From the NCBI RefSeq assembly GCF_014652555.1, contig NZ_BMZA01000002.1:62001-126000 (forward strand): DNA of 64,000 nucleotides, given 5' to 3'. This DNA comes from Novosphingobium colocasiae (GTDB lineage Bacteria; Pseudomonadota; Alphaproteobacteria; Sphingomonadales; Sphingomonadaceae). Below, piece after piece: positions 18,157 to 26,037 of this stretch. Every line of letters starts with the position of its first letter. The first letter of the stretch is position 1. A program made the translations under genes and the position numbers. The notes beneath the pieces are model-generated. The model had not been told where the DNA came from. It saw nothing but the letters and a program-made list of their open reading frames with translations, and made no database searches.

Positions 18157-18596
18157 TGACAAGCGAGACCATGACCATCGCGAAAGACCCGGCCGCACAG
18201 GCCATCGACGATGCCCGCGCGCTGCTCGAAGCGCTGCTTTCCAGCGGTTCGCAGCAGATCCATCTCGATTCCGGCGGTACCGAAATCTACATAGCCCGGA
18301 TGGGCGCAGCGCCCAGCCCGATGCGGGCGCGGGCGGTTGCGGTGGCACCGCCGGTTGCCCCTGCGGCGCTCGGTACCGAGGTTGCGATCAAGGCTCCGCA
18401 TGTGGCGACGCTGGTCCAGGTTCTGGGCGTGGGTACGCCAGTGTCGGCCGGGCAGGCGGTCGCCACGGTCCATGTCCTTGATGAGCCCGAAGATATCGTG
18501 TCGCCGGTGGCCGGGGTCATCACCGGCATCGGCGCGGCGGCGGGCGATCTGCTGGACTACGGCACCGTCGTGCTGACCGTGCGCGAGGCGGCGTGA
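18156..18596 (+). CDS. Biotinyl-domain-like protein without the biotin-accepting lysine
   Basis: A 146-residue protein with the layout of a short BCCP: N-terminal helix and strand (ALLEALLSSGSQQIHLD), an Ala/Pro linker, and a C-terminal hammerhead-like domain from about residue 75 (SAGQAVATVH, SPVAGVITGIGA). Where carriers have E-x-M-K it reads HVLDE, with Asp109 at the lysine position, so it cannot be biotinylated there. It is coupled by TGATG overlaps to both neighbours. It may be a structural or regulatory subunit that holds the carboxylase to another component. A lipoyl-type role is excluded by the same missing lysine. Confidence 0.82.
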   Translation: MTSETMTIAKDPAAQAIDDARALLEALLSSGSQQIHLDSGGTEIYIARMGAAPSPMRARAVAVAPPVAPAALGTEVAIKAPHVATLVQVLGVGTPVSAGQAVATVHVLDEPEDIVSPVAGVITGIGAAAGDLLDYGTVVLTVREAA

Positions 18597-20017
18597 TGTC
18601 CGGAGTTATCGACAATATCGCCGTTTGCGGTGCCGGGGCGATGGGTTCGGGCATCGCCCAGGTCGCCGCGCAGGCGGGGGCCACCGTCAAGGTGTTCGAC
18701 GTCAACGCCGAAGCGCTGGCCGCAAGCAGGAAGCGCACGCTGGCCGATCTCGACAAGCTGGTCGCGCGGGGCAAGCTCAGCGTCGAGGCGGGCGAGGCGG
18801 TGGCCGGGCGCATGGCCTGGGTTTCCTCGCTCGACGAACTGGCCGGGTGCGATCTGGTGGTCGAGGCGATCATCGAGGATGCCGGGATCAAGGGCCAGTT
18901 GTTCGAGAAGCTGGAAGCGGTCCTGGCCGAAAGCGCCGTGATTGCAACCAACACGTCGTCGCTCCCGGTCTCGCGGCTCGCCCGCAGCCTGCGCCACCCC
19001 GGTCGCTTCGTCGGTATGCACTTCTTCAATCCGGCCACGGCGATGAAGCTGGTGGAGGTGATTTCCGGGGCGGCCACCGATCCGGCGGTCGCGGCGCGGA
19101 TCGTTGCCACGGCGAAGCACTGGGGCAAGGTCGCGATCCCTGCCGCCGATGTGGCGGGTTTTATCGTCAACCGCGTTGCCCGGCCGTTCTATGGCGAAGC
19201 ATTCGCGGCACTCAACGAAGGCGCGGCGGAGCCGGTGGCGATCGATGCGCTGTTCAAGAGCGCCGGGTTCCGCATGGGCCCGCTCGAACTGACCGATCTG
19301 ATCGGCCAGGATGTGAACTTCGCGGTCGCCCGGTCCGTGTTCGATTCCTATTTCGGCCGCACCCGGTTCGTGCCCCAGACGCGGCAGGCCGCGCTTGTCG
19401 ATGCCGGGTGGCTGGGCCGCAAGACGGGCCGTGGCGTTTATGATTATGCCGACGGCGCAAGCGACAGGTCTTTGCCTGAAGCGCCGGTTGTGGCGGTAAG
19501 CGATACCCACCGGCAGGCGGCCGAAGCGCTCAAGGCCGGCCAGGGCGATCAGTTCGTGCGCTGCGACGGCGTGGCGATCGGTTTGACCCGTGGCCGCACC
19601 GCGCGCAGCGAGGCGCGCGTGCAGGGCGTGTCGGTCGCCTTGCTGGACTGGTGCCCGCAGGATGTGCAAGGGGCCGTGGGCTTCGCGGTGTCCGACGAGG
19701 CGGCGCGCGAGCCGGCGCTGGCGGTGCTGGCCGCATCGCAGCGGCAGGGACTGGAGCTGGCCGATCGGCCGGGCCTGATCGTGGCGCGCACGCTCGCCCA
19801 GATCGCCAACAGCGGTGCCGATGCGGTGCTGGAAAAGGTGGCGGACGAAGCGGGTATCGATGCCGCGCTGCGGTTCGGTGCCAATTACCCCTATGGCCCC
19901 TTCGCTTTTGCCGATCTGTTCGGCCGCGCGGGCCTGGTCGCGCTGCTTGACGGCATCGCCGATGAAACCGGCGAGGCGCTGTACCGACCGTCCGTATATC
20001 TGAGGAACACGGCATGA
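18596..20017 (+). CDS. 3-hydroxyacyl-CoA dehydrogenase
   Basis: A 473-residue NAD-dependent dehydrogenase with the Rossmann motif GAGAMGSGIA (residues 12-21), catalytic region NTSSLPVS and GMHFFNPA, and two C-terminal helical domains, the layout of PaaH/PaaC-type enzymes that carry the domain in duplicate. It oxidises a 3-hydroxyacyl-CoA to the 3-oxoacyl-CoA. The ATG at 18596 overlaps the preceding stop (TGATG), and its own stop overlaps the next ATG (ATGA), so it lies in a tight operon. The substrate in this pathway is unknown. Confidence 0.94.
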   Translation: MSGVIDNIAVCGAGAMGSGIAQVAAQAGATVKVFDVNAEALAASRKRTLADLDKLVARGKLSVEAGEAVAGRMAWVSSLDELAGCDLVVEAIIEDAGIKGQLFEKLEAVLAESAVIATNTSSLPVSRLARSLRHPGRFVGMHFFNPATAMKLVEVISGAATDPAVAARIVATAKHWGKVAIPAADVAGFIVNRVARPFYGEAFAALNEGAAEPVAIDALFKSAGFRMGPLELTDLIGQDVNFAVARSVFDSYFGRTRFVPQTRQAALVDAGWLGRKTGRGVYDYADGASDRSLPEAPVVAVSDTHRQAAEALKAGQGDQFVRCDGVAIGLTRGRTARSEARVQGVSVALLDWCPQDVQGAVGFAVSDEAAREPALAVLAASQRQGLELADRPGLIVARTLAQIANSGADAVLEKVADEAGIDAALRFGANYPYGPFAFADLFGRAGLVALLDGIADETGEALYRPSVYLRNTA

Positions 20018-20790
20018 CCGATACCATTCTGCTGGTCGAGCGTGCCGGCGAATACGGCCTGCTGCTGCGCCTCAACCGCCCCGAAAAGCGCAACGCGCTG
20101 GCGACCGACCTGCTGACCCGCGTGGCAGAAGAGCTGGAAACCGCCGCCGCCGATCCGTCGGTGCGCACGGTGGTCATCACCGGGGCGGACAAGTTCTTTG
20201 CCGCCGGGGCCGATATCAACGAACTGCATGCGCGCGATACCGGCGGCGCGCTCGCCGATCCGCGACCGGCGATCTGGGCGCGCATTCGTGGGTTTGCCAA
20301 GCCGCTGATCGCGGCGGTCGAAGGTTGGTCGCTGGGGGCGGGCAACGAACTGGTGATGTGCTGCGATCTGGTGATCGCGGGGCAGGGCGCGAAGTTCGGC
20401 CAGCCCGAGACGAACCTGGGCATCATCCCCGGTGCCGGCGGCACCGCGATCCTGCCCCGTCTGGTCGGGCGCAGCCGCGCGATGAAGATGGTGCTGCTGG
20501 GCGATCCGCTGTCGGCCACCGAAGCGCAGGCCGCGGGCCTTGTCGCCGAAGTGGTGGAGGACGGGCAGGCGCTCGATACCGCGCTGGCGCTCGCCGCCCG
20601 CATCGCCGCGCGCGCGCCGCTGGCCATGCAGCAGGGCAAGGCGATGGTCCGCGCCGCTTTCGAAACCCACCAGTCTGCGCACCTGATCCTGGAACGGCAG
20701 GCGTTCTCGGCGCTGTTCGGCACCGCCGACAAGCGCGAAGGGACCACCGCATTCTTCGAGAAGCGCGATCCGCAATGGACCGGCTCGTAG
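20014..20790 (+). CDS. Enoyl-CoA hydratase (PaaF-like)
   Basis: A 258-residue crotonase-fold hydratase. Both catalytic glutamate positions are present, in GAGNEL and in FGQPETNLGIIPGAGG, and the oxyanion motif is FAAGADINEL, so this is the most canonical hydratase of the island. It adds water to a trans-2-enoyl-CoA. The start overlaps the dehydrogenase stop by 4 bp (ATGA). Next to the 3-hydroxyacyl-CoA dehydrogenase it completes the two middle steps of a beta-oxidation turn. Confidence 0.94.
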   Translation: MTDTILLVERAGEYGLLLRLNRPEKRNALATDLLTRVAEELETAAADPSVRTVVITGADKFFAAGADINELHARDTGGALADPRPAIWARIRGFAKPLIAAVEGWSLGAGNELVMCCDLVIAGQGAKFGQPETNLGIIPGAGGTAILPRLVGRSRAMKMVLLGDPLSATEAQAAGLVAEVVEDGQALDTALALAARIAARAPLAMQQGKAMVRAAFETHQSAHLILERQAFSALFGTADKREGTTAFFEKRDPQWTGS

Positions 20791-20803
20791 CCTGGGAAAC
20801 GCG

Positions 20804-21787
20804 ATGACCCTGAAGACCCGCATCACCGACCTGCTGGGCATCCGCTATCCGATCGTGCAGGGCGGGATGCAGAACGTCGGCTACGCCTCGCTCGCCTCGG
20901 CGGTGTCGAACGCCGGCGGGCTGGGGCTCATCACCGCGCTGACCTTTCCCGATCCCGAGGCCCTGGCGCAGGAACTGGCGCTGTGCCGGTCGCTGACGAA
21001 CGCGCCGTTCGGCGTCAACATCTCGGTCTTTCCGACGATGCGGCCGCCCGATTACGAAGCGATCGTCGATGTGGTGGCCGATGCCGGTGTCACCGTGGTC
21101 GAGACGGCCGGCACCCCCGAAGTACGCGGCGTGTGGGACATGCTGCTGGCGCGGGGGATGACCGTGGTCCACAAGTGCACTTCGGTGCGCCACGCGGTGT
21201 CGTCGCAGAAGTATGGCGTTCACGCGGTGTCGATCGATGGCTTCGAATGCGCAGGCCATCCCGGCGAGGATGACGTGCCGGGGCTGGTGCTGATCCCGGC
21301 GGCGGTCGATGCGCTGGACGTGCCGGTGATCGCCAGCGGCGGGATTGCCGACGGGCGCGGCCTTGCCGCCGCGCTGGCGCTGGGGGCCGATGGTATCAAC
21401 ATGGGCACCCGCTTTTGCGCCACGGTCGAAGCGCCGATCCACGATCGGGTCAAGCAGGCCTATGTCGATGGCAGCGAGACCGACACCGACCTCCTGTTCC
21501 GTCCGTTCCGCAACAGCGCCAGGGTGGGCCGCAATTCGGTCTCGCAGGAAGTGCTGCGCCGGCTTGCCGTGCCCGAACCCAGGTTCGAGGACGTGGCCCA
21601 ACTGGTCAGTGGCCTGAAGGGCAAGGAACTGCTGAAGTCGGGTGATCTCGACAGCGGCATCTACTGGTCCAGCATGGCGCAGGGGTTGATCCACGACATC
21701 CCGACTTGCGCCGACCTGATCGAGCGCATCGTGCGTGAGGCGCGCGAGATCATCGGCGGGCGGTTGGCGGCGATGCTGGCGCACTGA
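20804..21787 (+). CDS. Nitronate monooxygenase family FMN protein
   Basis: A 327-residue TIM-barrel flavoprotein of the nitronate monooxygenase / 2-nitropropane dioxygenase family: PIVQGGMQNV near the N terminus, GFECAGHPGED, PVIASGGIADGRG and LGADGINMGTRF phosphate-binding segments. Homologues in steroid degradation (IpdC, ScdK) act on CoA-linked ring intermediates rather than on nitronates, and its position at the end of a beta-oxidation operon favours such a role, for example removal of a double bond or a hydroxyl. The assignment is by family and context only. Confidence 0.88.
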   Translation: MTLKTRITDLLGIRYPIVQGGMQNVGYASLASAVSNAGGLGLITALTFPDPEALAQELALCRSLTNAPFGVNISVFPTMRPPDYEAIVDVVADAGVTVVETAGTPEVRGVWDMLLARGMTVVHKCTSVRHAVSSQKYGVHAVSIDGFECAGHPGEDDVPGLVLIPAAVDALDVPVIASGGIADGRGLAAALALGADGINMGTRFCATVEAPIHDRVKQAYVDGSETDTDLLFRPFRNSARVGRNSVSQEVLRRLAVPEPRFEDVAQLVSGLKGKELLKSGDLDSGIYWSSMAQGLIHDIPTCADLIERIVREAREIIGGRLAAMLAH

Positions 21788-21810
21788 CGGCCCCTTCGAA
21801 GTTTACAAAG

Positions 21811-21825
21811 GTTACAGTGTGTAAC
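21811..21825. repeat. GTTACA palindrome and second half copy
   Basis: GTTACAGTGTGTAAC at 21811-21825 is an imperfect palindrome (arms GTTACA/TGTAAC) inside a longer inverted repeat with TTCGAA ends (21795-21833). A second GTTACAGTGTG lies at 21882-21892. The stretch is A/T-rich between two converging operons. A terminator, operator or mobile-repeat remnant are all possible. Confidence 0.4.
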
Positions 21826-21920
21826 TTTCGAAATCCGCATAATATTCATATATAACAATACGATATAGCCTCTTTGCAAAAGTTACAGTGTGCGTTGAAA
21901 AAACCATAAAACATGGAAGC

Positions 21921-22070
21921 GGTTCACGCAGAGGCGCAAAGGCGCTGAGGTGTCGTGCCTGCGGCGCAGCCGCACTTTTACTCGACGATGCGTTTACCTC
22001 ACCGTTGAGGCGGGAACGAAGCCTGCGGCGCTGCGCAGCAGCTCTGCGCCTTCGCGCCTTTGCGTGAACC
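21921..22070. repeat. Inverted pair of a 25-bp intergenic repeat
   Basis: The 25-bp element starting GGTTCACGCAGAGGCGCAAA (21921-21945) recurs as its near-perfect reverse complement at 22046-22070, ending TTTGCGTGAACC. The 100-bp spacer includes a direct repeat of GCCTGCGGCGC (about 21958 and 22021). Such GCGCAAAGGCGC elements recur in sphingomonad intergenic DNA. Paired this way the unit looks like a small non-autonomous element or REP-type doublet. Confidence 0.6.
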
Positions 22071-22320
22071 CTTTTTCTGTTGTTCTTCGCCTCATTCCAC
22101 CATCGGTCGCCAAGGCGATGACAATGGGCGAGGAAATCTCTGTAACGGCCAGCGTGCGCATGAGCATGGGGGTTTTCGGATGACGATGGGAAAGAGCGGC
22201 GCCAATCATGCCTGAACGGGATGTCTGTAGGAAACAGGCGAATGGCCTTGCCTTGATGCGTGCCCGCCCTTGCGACAGCGCGCCTGCTGGCTGTGGATCG
22301 ATGCGCGACAGGGCGGGAGA

Positions 22321-22350
22321 TGGGTCCCCGCCTGCGCGGGGATGACGAAG
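22321..22350. repeat. GC-rich hairpin repeat (CCCCGCCTGCGCGGGG)
   Basis: The hairpin CCCCGC-CTGC-GCGGGG followed by ATGACGAA belongs to a family of intergenic repeats of the form GGG-CCCCG...CGGGG-A-GACGA. Variants are at 36831-36860 and 49311-49340. It lies downstream of the converging hydratase gene and could also end transcription. Confidence 0.5.
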
Positions 22351-22415
22351 TAAGTATCGGAAAATCGGGGTAATATCATGTGCGGCGCGGCGGGAGAGCG
22401 CCGACCAGCGCCGCC

Positions 22416-23216
22416 TCAGCCTTGTCCGCGCGGGCGTCGTTTCTTGCCGCTTTCAAGCGCCGCCAGCACCGCCGCGCTGCTTTCCGGGCTTTCGATCAGT
22501 GCGTAGGACAATTCCTGCGCTTCGAGATAGGCATCCATCCATTCCGAGCCTTCCCACATCAGCGAGGCGAGCTTGCGCGCGCGCAGGGCGGGCATGGGCT
22601 TGCGGGCGATGTGGGCGGCCATGTCAAGCGCGATGGGCAGGACCGCCGCGCGCGGGACGACGTAGTTGAAGAAGCCGGTCGATTCCAGTTCGCGGGCGGT
22701 GAAGGCGCGGCCGGTGTAGACCATTTCGCGCACTTTCGCCTCGGGCATGCGCAAGGTTGCGAACAGGCCGGCGCTGCCGCCGATCAGGCCGTAATCCACC
22801 TCGGGGCAGGCGAAGCGCGCGTCCTCGCTGGCGACCCGCAGATCGCACATGCCCGCCAGCATCACCCCGACGCCGACGGCGGGGTGGCGGATCGCGGCGA
22901 TCATCGGCCGGTCGATCTGGTGGAAGCGGGGTAGCTGTTCGTTGATGAAGGCATAGCGCTCCTTGCGCCGTTCCATCGTCATCCCCTTGAATTCGTGCAG
23001 GTCCGCCCCGCCGCACCAGGCCCGCGCCTCGTCCGGCGCGGTGATGACGAGGACCTTGATCCGCTGGTCGCCCCTGACATGATCGGCGAAACGGCCGATG
23101 TCCTCATAGACCGAGATCGAGACGGCGTTGACCGGCGGACGCCAGAACGTGACGATGCCGACGCCATCGTCGCGCACCTCGAGCGTGAACGCACCGAATT
23201 CGTGGCGGCTGCTCAT
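22416..23216 (-). CDS. Enoyl-CoA hydratase/isomerase family protein
   Basis: A 266-residue crotonase-fold protein, paralogous to the one at 14338-15147 (shared WCGGADLH, YAFINE, CPEVDYGL, ESTGFFNYV). It has the oxyanion segments and the glutamate of PEVDYGL. The ATG overlaps the stop of the CoA-transferase beta gene by 4 bp, so it is the third gene of the minus-strand CoA-transferase operon. The C terminus is a basic tail (SGKKRRPRGQG). Coupling to a CoA-transferase suggests it acts on a CoA ester made or consumed by that transferase. Confidence 0.9.
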   Translation of the reverse strand: MSSRHEFGAFTLEVRDDGVGIVTFWRPPVNAVSISVYEDIGRFADHVRGDQRIKVLVITAPDEARAWCGGADLHEFKGMTMERRKERYAFINEQLPRFHQIDRPMIAAIRHPAVGVGVMLAGMCDLRVASEDARFACPEVDYGLIGGSAGLFATLRMPEAKVREMVYTGRAFTARELESTGFFNYVVPRAAVLPIALDMAAHIARKPMPALRARKLASLMWEGSEWMDAYLEAQELSYALIESPESSAAVLAALESGKKRRPRGQG

Positions 23217-23863
23217 GCCGGGAGCAAGGCGCTTTCGAGCGGGACGCCAGTCAGTTCGCGCAAGGTATCCAACGTCATCCCATCCACCATTTCGATCACG
23301 CGCGCGCCATCGGGCCCCAGGTCGAAAATGGCAAGGTCGCTGTAGACGCGCGAGACGCAGGCGAGGCCGGTGAGCGGGTAAGTGCAGGCCGGGACGAGCT
23401 TGCTTTCGCCGGTCTTGGTCAACAGGTCCATCATCACGAACACCTGCTTGGCCCCGATCGCCAGATCCATCGCGCCGCCGACGGCGGGGATCGCATCGGG
23501 TGCGCCGGTGTGCCAGTTGGCGAGATCGCCGCAGACCGAAACCTGGAATGCGCCGAGCACGCAGATATCGATATGGCCGCCGCGCATCATGGTGAAACTG
23601 TCGCCATGGTGGAAGAACGATCCGCCGCTCAGCAGGGTGACCGGCTGCTTGCCGGCGTTGATCAGGTCCCAGTCGATATCGTCATCATCAGGGGCGGGCC
23701 CCATGCCGAGGATGCCGTTCTCGCTCTGCAGGAACACGTCCTTGTCCTGCGGCAGGTAGTTGGCGATCCGCGTCGGCAGGCCGATGCCGAGGTTGACATA
23801 GGCACCTTCGGGAATGTCGCGGGCGACGCGGGCGGCCATTGCTTCGCGGCTCATGCGTTCCAT
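23213..23863 (-). CDS. 3-oxoacid CoA-transferase, subunit B
   Basis: A 216-residue beta subunit of a family I CoA-transferase (PcaJ/ScoB type). The catalytic glutamate is in QSENGILGMGP, and the conserved GLPTRIANYLP, GGHIDICVLGAFQVS and CTYPLTG segments are present. It moves CoA between succinyl-CoA (or another donor) and a 3-oxoacid such as acetoacetate or 3-oxoadipate. I chose ATG 23863, with GGAG 8 nt upstream, over the in-frame ATG 9 bp further in. It is the second gene of the minus-strand operon, 17 bp after the alpha subunit. The acid used here is not known. Confidence 0.93.
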   Translation of the reverse strand: MERMSREAMAARVARDIPEGAYVNLGIGLPTRIANYLPQDKDVFLQSENGILGMGPAPDDDDIDWDLINAGKQPVTLLSGGSFFHHGDSFTMMRGGHIDICVLGAFQVSVCGDLANWHTGAPDAIPAVGGAMDLAIGAKQVFVMMDLLTKTGESKLVPACTYPLTGLACVSRVYSDLAIFDLGPDGARVIEMVDGMTLDTLRELTGVPLESALLPA

Positions 23864-23880
23864 GTTCGTTGCTCCTGCCT

Positions 23881-24570
23881 TCAGGCTGCAGCCGCAGCGG
23901 CGCTGCGCGGGGTGACCTGGACCAGCCGGTTGACGAAGATGCCGGGGGTGACGATGGTTTCCGGATCGAGTTCGCCCAGTTCGCGCAATTCGGCAACCTG
24001 GACGATGGTGGTCCTGGCCGCCATCGCCATGATCGGGCCGAAATTGCGCGCCGCCTTGCGATAGACCAGATTGCCCCAGCGGTCACCGGCCTGTGCCTTG
24101 ATGAGCGCGAAATCGGCGTGGATGGGGTATTCGAGGACGTAGTTGCGCCCGTCGATCTCGCGCGTTTCCTTGCCTTCTGCCAGCAGCGTGCCGTAGCCTG
24201 TGGGGGTGTAGACCGCGCCCAGCCCCGATCCGGCCGCCTGGATGCGCGCCGCCAGGTTGCCCTGGGGGACCAGTTCCAGTTCCACGTCGCCGGCGCGGTA
24301 ACGTGCTTCGAAATGATGCGAGGCGGCCATGCGCGGGTATGTGCAGATCACCTTGCGGATGCGGTTTGCCTTGAGCAGGGCGGCGATGCCGGTTTCCCCC
24401 GATCCGGCGTTGTTGCTGATGATCGTCAGATCGGTCGCGCCATGGTCGATCACCGCCTGGATCAGCTCGTGCGGGGACCCGGCGTCGCCGAACCCGCTGA
24501 TCATGATGGCCGCCCCGTCATGCAGGTCGGCCACGGCCTCTGCAATGGACCTCTTGATCTTGTTGATCAT
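23881..24570 (-). CDS. 3-oxoacid CoA-transferase, subunit A
   Basis: A 229-residue alpha subunit (PcaI/ScoA type): MISGFGDAGSPHELI, TIISNNAGSGETG, the CoA-contact YTPTGYGT, and KAARNFGPIMAMAA. The start is ATG 24570 (MINKIKRS); the frame extends upstream across the promoter and operator, so that extension is not used. Together with the beta subunit it forms a heteromeric transferase. Motifs match 3-oxoacid/3-oxoadipate transferases and not the glutaconate-transferase-like ring hydrolase IpdAB of steroid degraders. Confidence 0.93.
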   Translation of the reverse strand: MINKIKRSIAEAVADLHDGAAIMISGFGDAGSPHELIQAVIDHGATDLTIISNNAGSGETGIAALLKANRIRKVICTYPRMAASHHFEARYRAGDVELELVPQGNLAARIQAAGSGLGAVYTPTGYGTLLAEGKETREIDGRNYVLEYPIHADFALIKAQAGDRWGNLVYRKAARNFGPIMAMAARTTIVQVAELRELGELDPETIVTPGIFVNRLVQVTPRSAAAAAA

Positions 24571-24625
24571 CCCTCGCGTCCTCTCGCGCTGCGCGGCGGA
24601 ACGCGAACGCTCCTTGGCACCTGTT

Positions 24626-24652
24626 ATAAACCCGACTAAATATCGGATAAAT
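24626..24652 (-). promoter_or_regulatory. CoA-transferase promoter with operator-like site 4
   Basis: On the minus strand CCGATATTTAGTCGG (24646-24632) is followed after two bases by TATAAC, a good -10 box, and TTTATC lies 17 bp upstream of that box as a weak -35. The CCGA-N7-TCGG motif therefore occupies the spacer between the boxes, the position expected for a repressor operator. It is the clearest promoter-linked copy of the island motif. Confidence 0.6.
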
Positions 24653-24730
24653 AGAGGCGGACTGCCTTCGTCGCAAGGGAAAATGCGCGGCCGCACCGAT
24701 CGGCCGCGCACATGCCCCTTGTCCCGCCCG

Positions 24731-25933
24731 TCAGGCGGGCGCGTTCGAGACCGAAAGAACCTGGAATTGCGCGACGCCGTCGCGCAGCTTGATTACCTCC
24801 GCGTACTCCGGAGAGTACCAGAAGGCGTTGATCGCCTCGGCGCTCGGGAACTGGAGGACGGCGAATGTCTGCCATGGCCATTCGCCTTCGAGCACCGGCG
24901 GATCAAAGGCGCGCACCACCATCTTGCCGCCATGCGCGGCGATCAGCGGCTGCACGGCGGCCACATAGGGGCCGAAGCCTTCGGGGTCGCTGATGCTGGC
25001 CTGGACGATGAGATAACCCGGCTCGACCTTCGCCGCCGTGGCATCGCTGCCCCAGCAATCGCGCGCGAAGCCGGCGATCTCGCCCATCGCCTCGCGGGTG
25101 GATTCGAGGAAGGGGAAGAAGGTCCAGATGTGGACGACATCGGGGTAGAGCGACAGGCGCACCTTGCCCTGGGCGCGGCCGATCGATGCGGCCAATCGCA
25201 CCGCGTCGTCACGCAGCGCCTCGGAGCTGCTGGCGAGGAGATAGAGCGGGGCGAGGCCGTGGTGTTCGCCCCACAACGGCGAGGCGCGGGGGTGTTCGTG
25301 CGGGTCGCGCTCGCCGATGTAGACCGAGCCCATCCCGACGATCAGGTCGCGCCCGATCAGCGGGTCGCTCGGGATATCGGCGCTATCGCCCTCGCCGGCG
25401 AGATCGAGCAGCGGGCAGATGGCGATGGCTCCGGCCGGCTGCGGCAGGCCGCCGTCGCGGGCACCCAGCAGCGTCGACATGCACAGGCCACCGCCGGCGG
25501 AATCGCCGCTGAGGATAATCTGGCCGGGCGCGAATCGCTCCAGCAGCGCGGTGTAGATCGCGAGGCCGTCTTCGGCGGCGGCGGGATAGACGTGCTCTGG
25601 TGCCAGCCGGTAATCGGGAACGAACACCGGCGCGCCGCAAGCGGCCGAAAGGCGACCACCGAATTCGCGGTAATCGTGCGCGCAGCCCATGACGTAGCCG
25701 CCGCTGTGGAAGTGCACCACGATCCGCCCCTGATCGACGCCGGGCGCGGCCACGCGGTAGCCGGGCACGCCGGCGACGGTCCAGGGTTCGATCGCCAGAT
25801 CGGCAGGCAGCGGGATCTTTGCGGCCATCGCCGAGAACCCTTGCCGCCATTCTTCGATCGGAGCGTCCACTCGGGTCGGAGTCGCTTCGCGGAACATCGC
25901 GACAGTGCGCTCTCTGGCTTCCTTCTCGGTCAT
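24731..25933 (-). CDS. HSL-family esterase fused to a C-terminal DUF1330 domain
   Basis: A 400-residue protein. Residues 1-300 are an alpha/beta hydrolase of the hormone-sensitive-lipase family: oxyanion HSGGYVMG, nucleophile GDSAGGG, and the catalytic His region VVHIWTFF. Residues about 312-400 (GYLIVQASISDPEGFGPY through QFQVLSV) match the DUF1330 dimeric alpha-beta-barrel domain, usually a separate protein of about 95 residues. The start is ATG 25933 with GGAGAG upstream; a GTG at 25975 is less likely. The fusion is unusual. It likely hydrolyses an ester or lactone in the pathway; the DUF1330 part may drive dimerisation or bind a product. Confidence 0.88.
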   Translation of the reverse strand: MTEKEARERTVAMFREATPTRVDAPIEEWRQGFSAMAAKIPLPADLAIEPWTVAGVPGYRVAAPGVDQGRIVVHFHSGGYVMGCAHDYREFGGRLSAACGAPVFVPDYRLAPEHVYPAAAEDGLAIYTALLERFAPGQIILSGDSAGGGLCMSTLLGARDGGLPQPAGAIAICPLLDLAGEGDSADIPSDPLIGRDLIVGMGSVYIGERDPHEHPRASPLWGEHHGLAPLYLLASSSEALRDDAVRLAASIGRAQGKVRLSLYPDVVHIWTFFPFLESTREAMGEIAGFARDCWGSDATAAKVEPGYLIVQASISDPEGFGPYVAAVQPLIAAHGGKMVVRAFDPPVLEGEWPWQTFAVLQFPSAEAINAFWYSPEYAEVIKLRDGVAQFQVLSVSNAPA

Positions 25934-26037
25934 GAACTCTCCATCGTGTCGCCGTTTAGCGGTCTTGTGATCCACACGTTAGTGCGGCATTCCCGGAATA
26001 GAAAGTTCGAAAAAAATTCGCATATGGTTATGGCATT

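Larger units (their letters stand above)
21788..22415. other. Intergenic region rich in repeats, no convincing gene
   Basis: This 628-bp space lies between converging operons. It carries the GTTACA palindromes, an inverted pair of a 25-bp intergenic repeat, and a GC-rich hairpin repeat at 22321-22350. A 77-codon frame at 21950-22183 runs through the repeats, is basic and low-complexity, and looks spurious. Confidence 0.6.

Noticed and set aside
18156..18596. A lipoyl carrier instead of a biotin-like carrier
   Set aside because: Lipoyl domains also need the lysine at the turn, which is Asp109 here, so neither cofactor can be attached at that place.
21950..22183. A 77-codon frame in the intergenic repeats
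   Set aside because: It runs through repeat DNA, lacks a ribosome-binding site and gives a low-complexity basic product.
22356..22375. TCGGAAAATCGGGGTAA as a further copy of the island operator
   Set aside because: It is a direct repeat of ATCGG, not CCGA-N7-TCGG, and lies at the 3' side of a minus-strand gene rather than at a promoter.
20804..24570. Assignment of the nitronate-monooxygenase and CoA-transferase genes to steroid ring C/D degradation (IpdC/IpdAB)
   Set aside because: The transferase subunits match 3-oxoacid/3-oxoadipate transferases with an intact catalytic Glu, not IpdAB, and no ring-oxidising steroid enzymes are present in the window.
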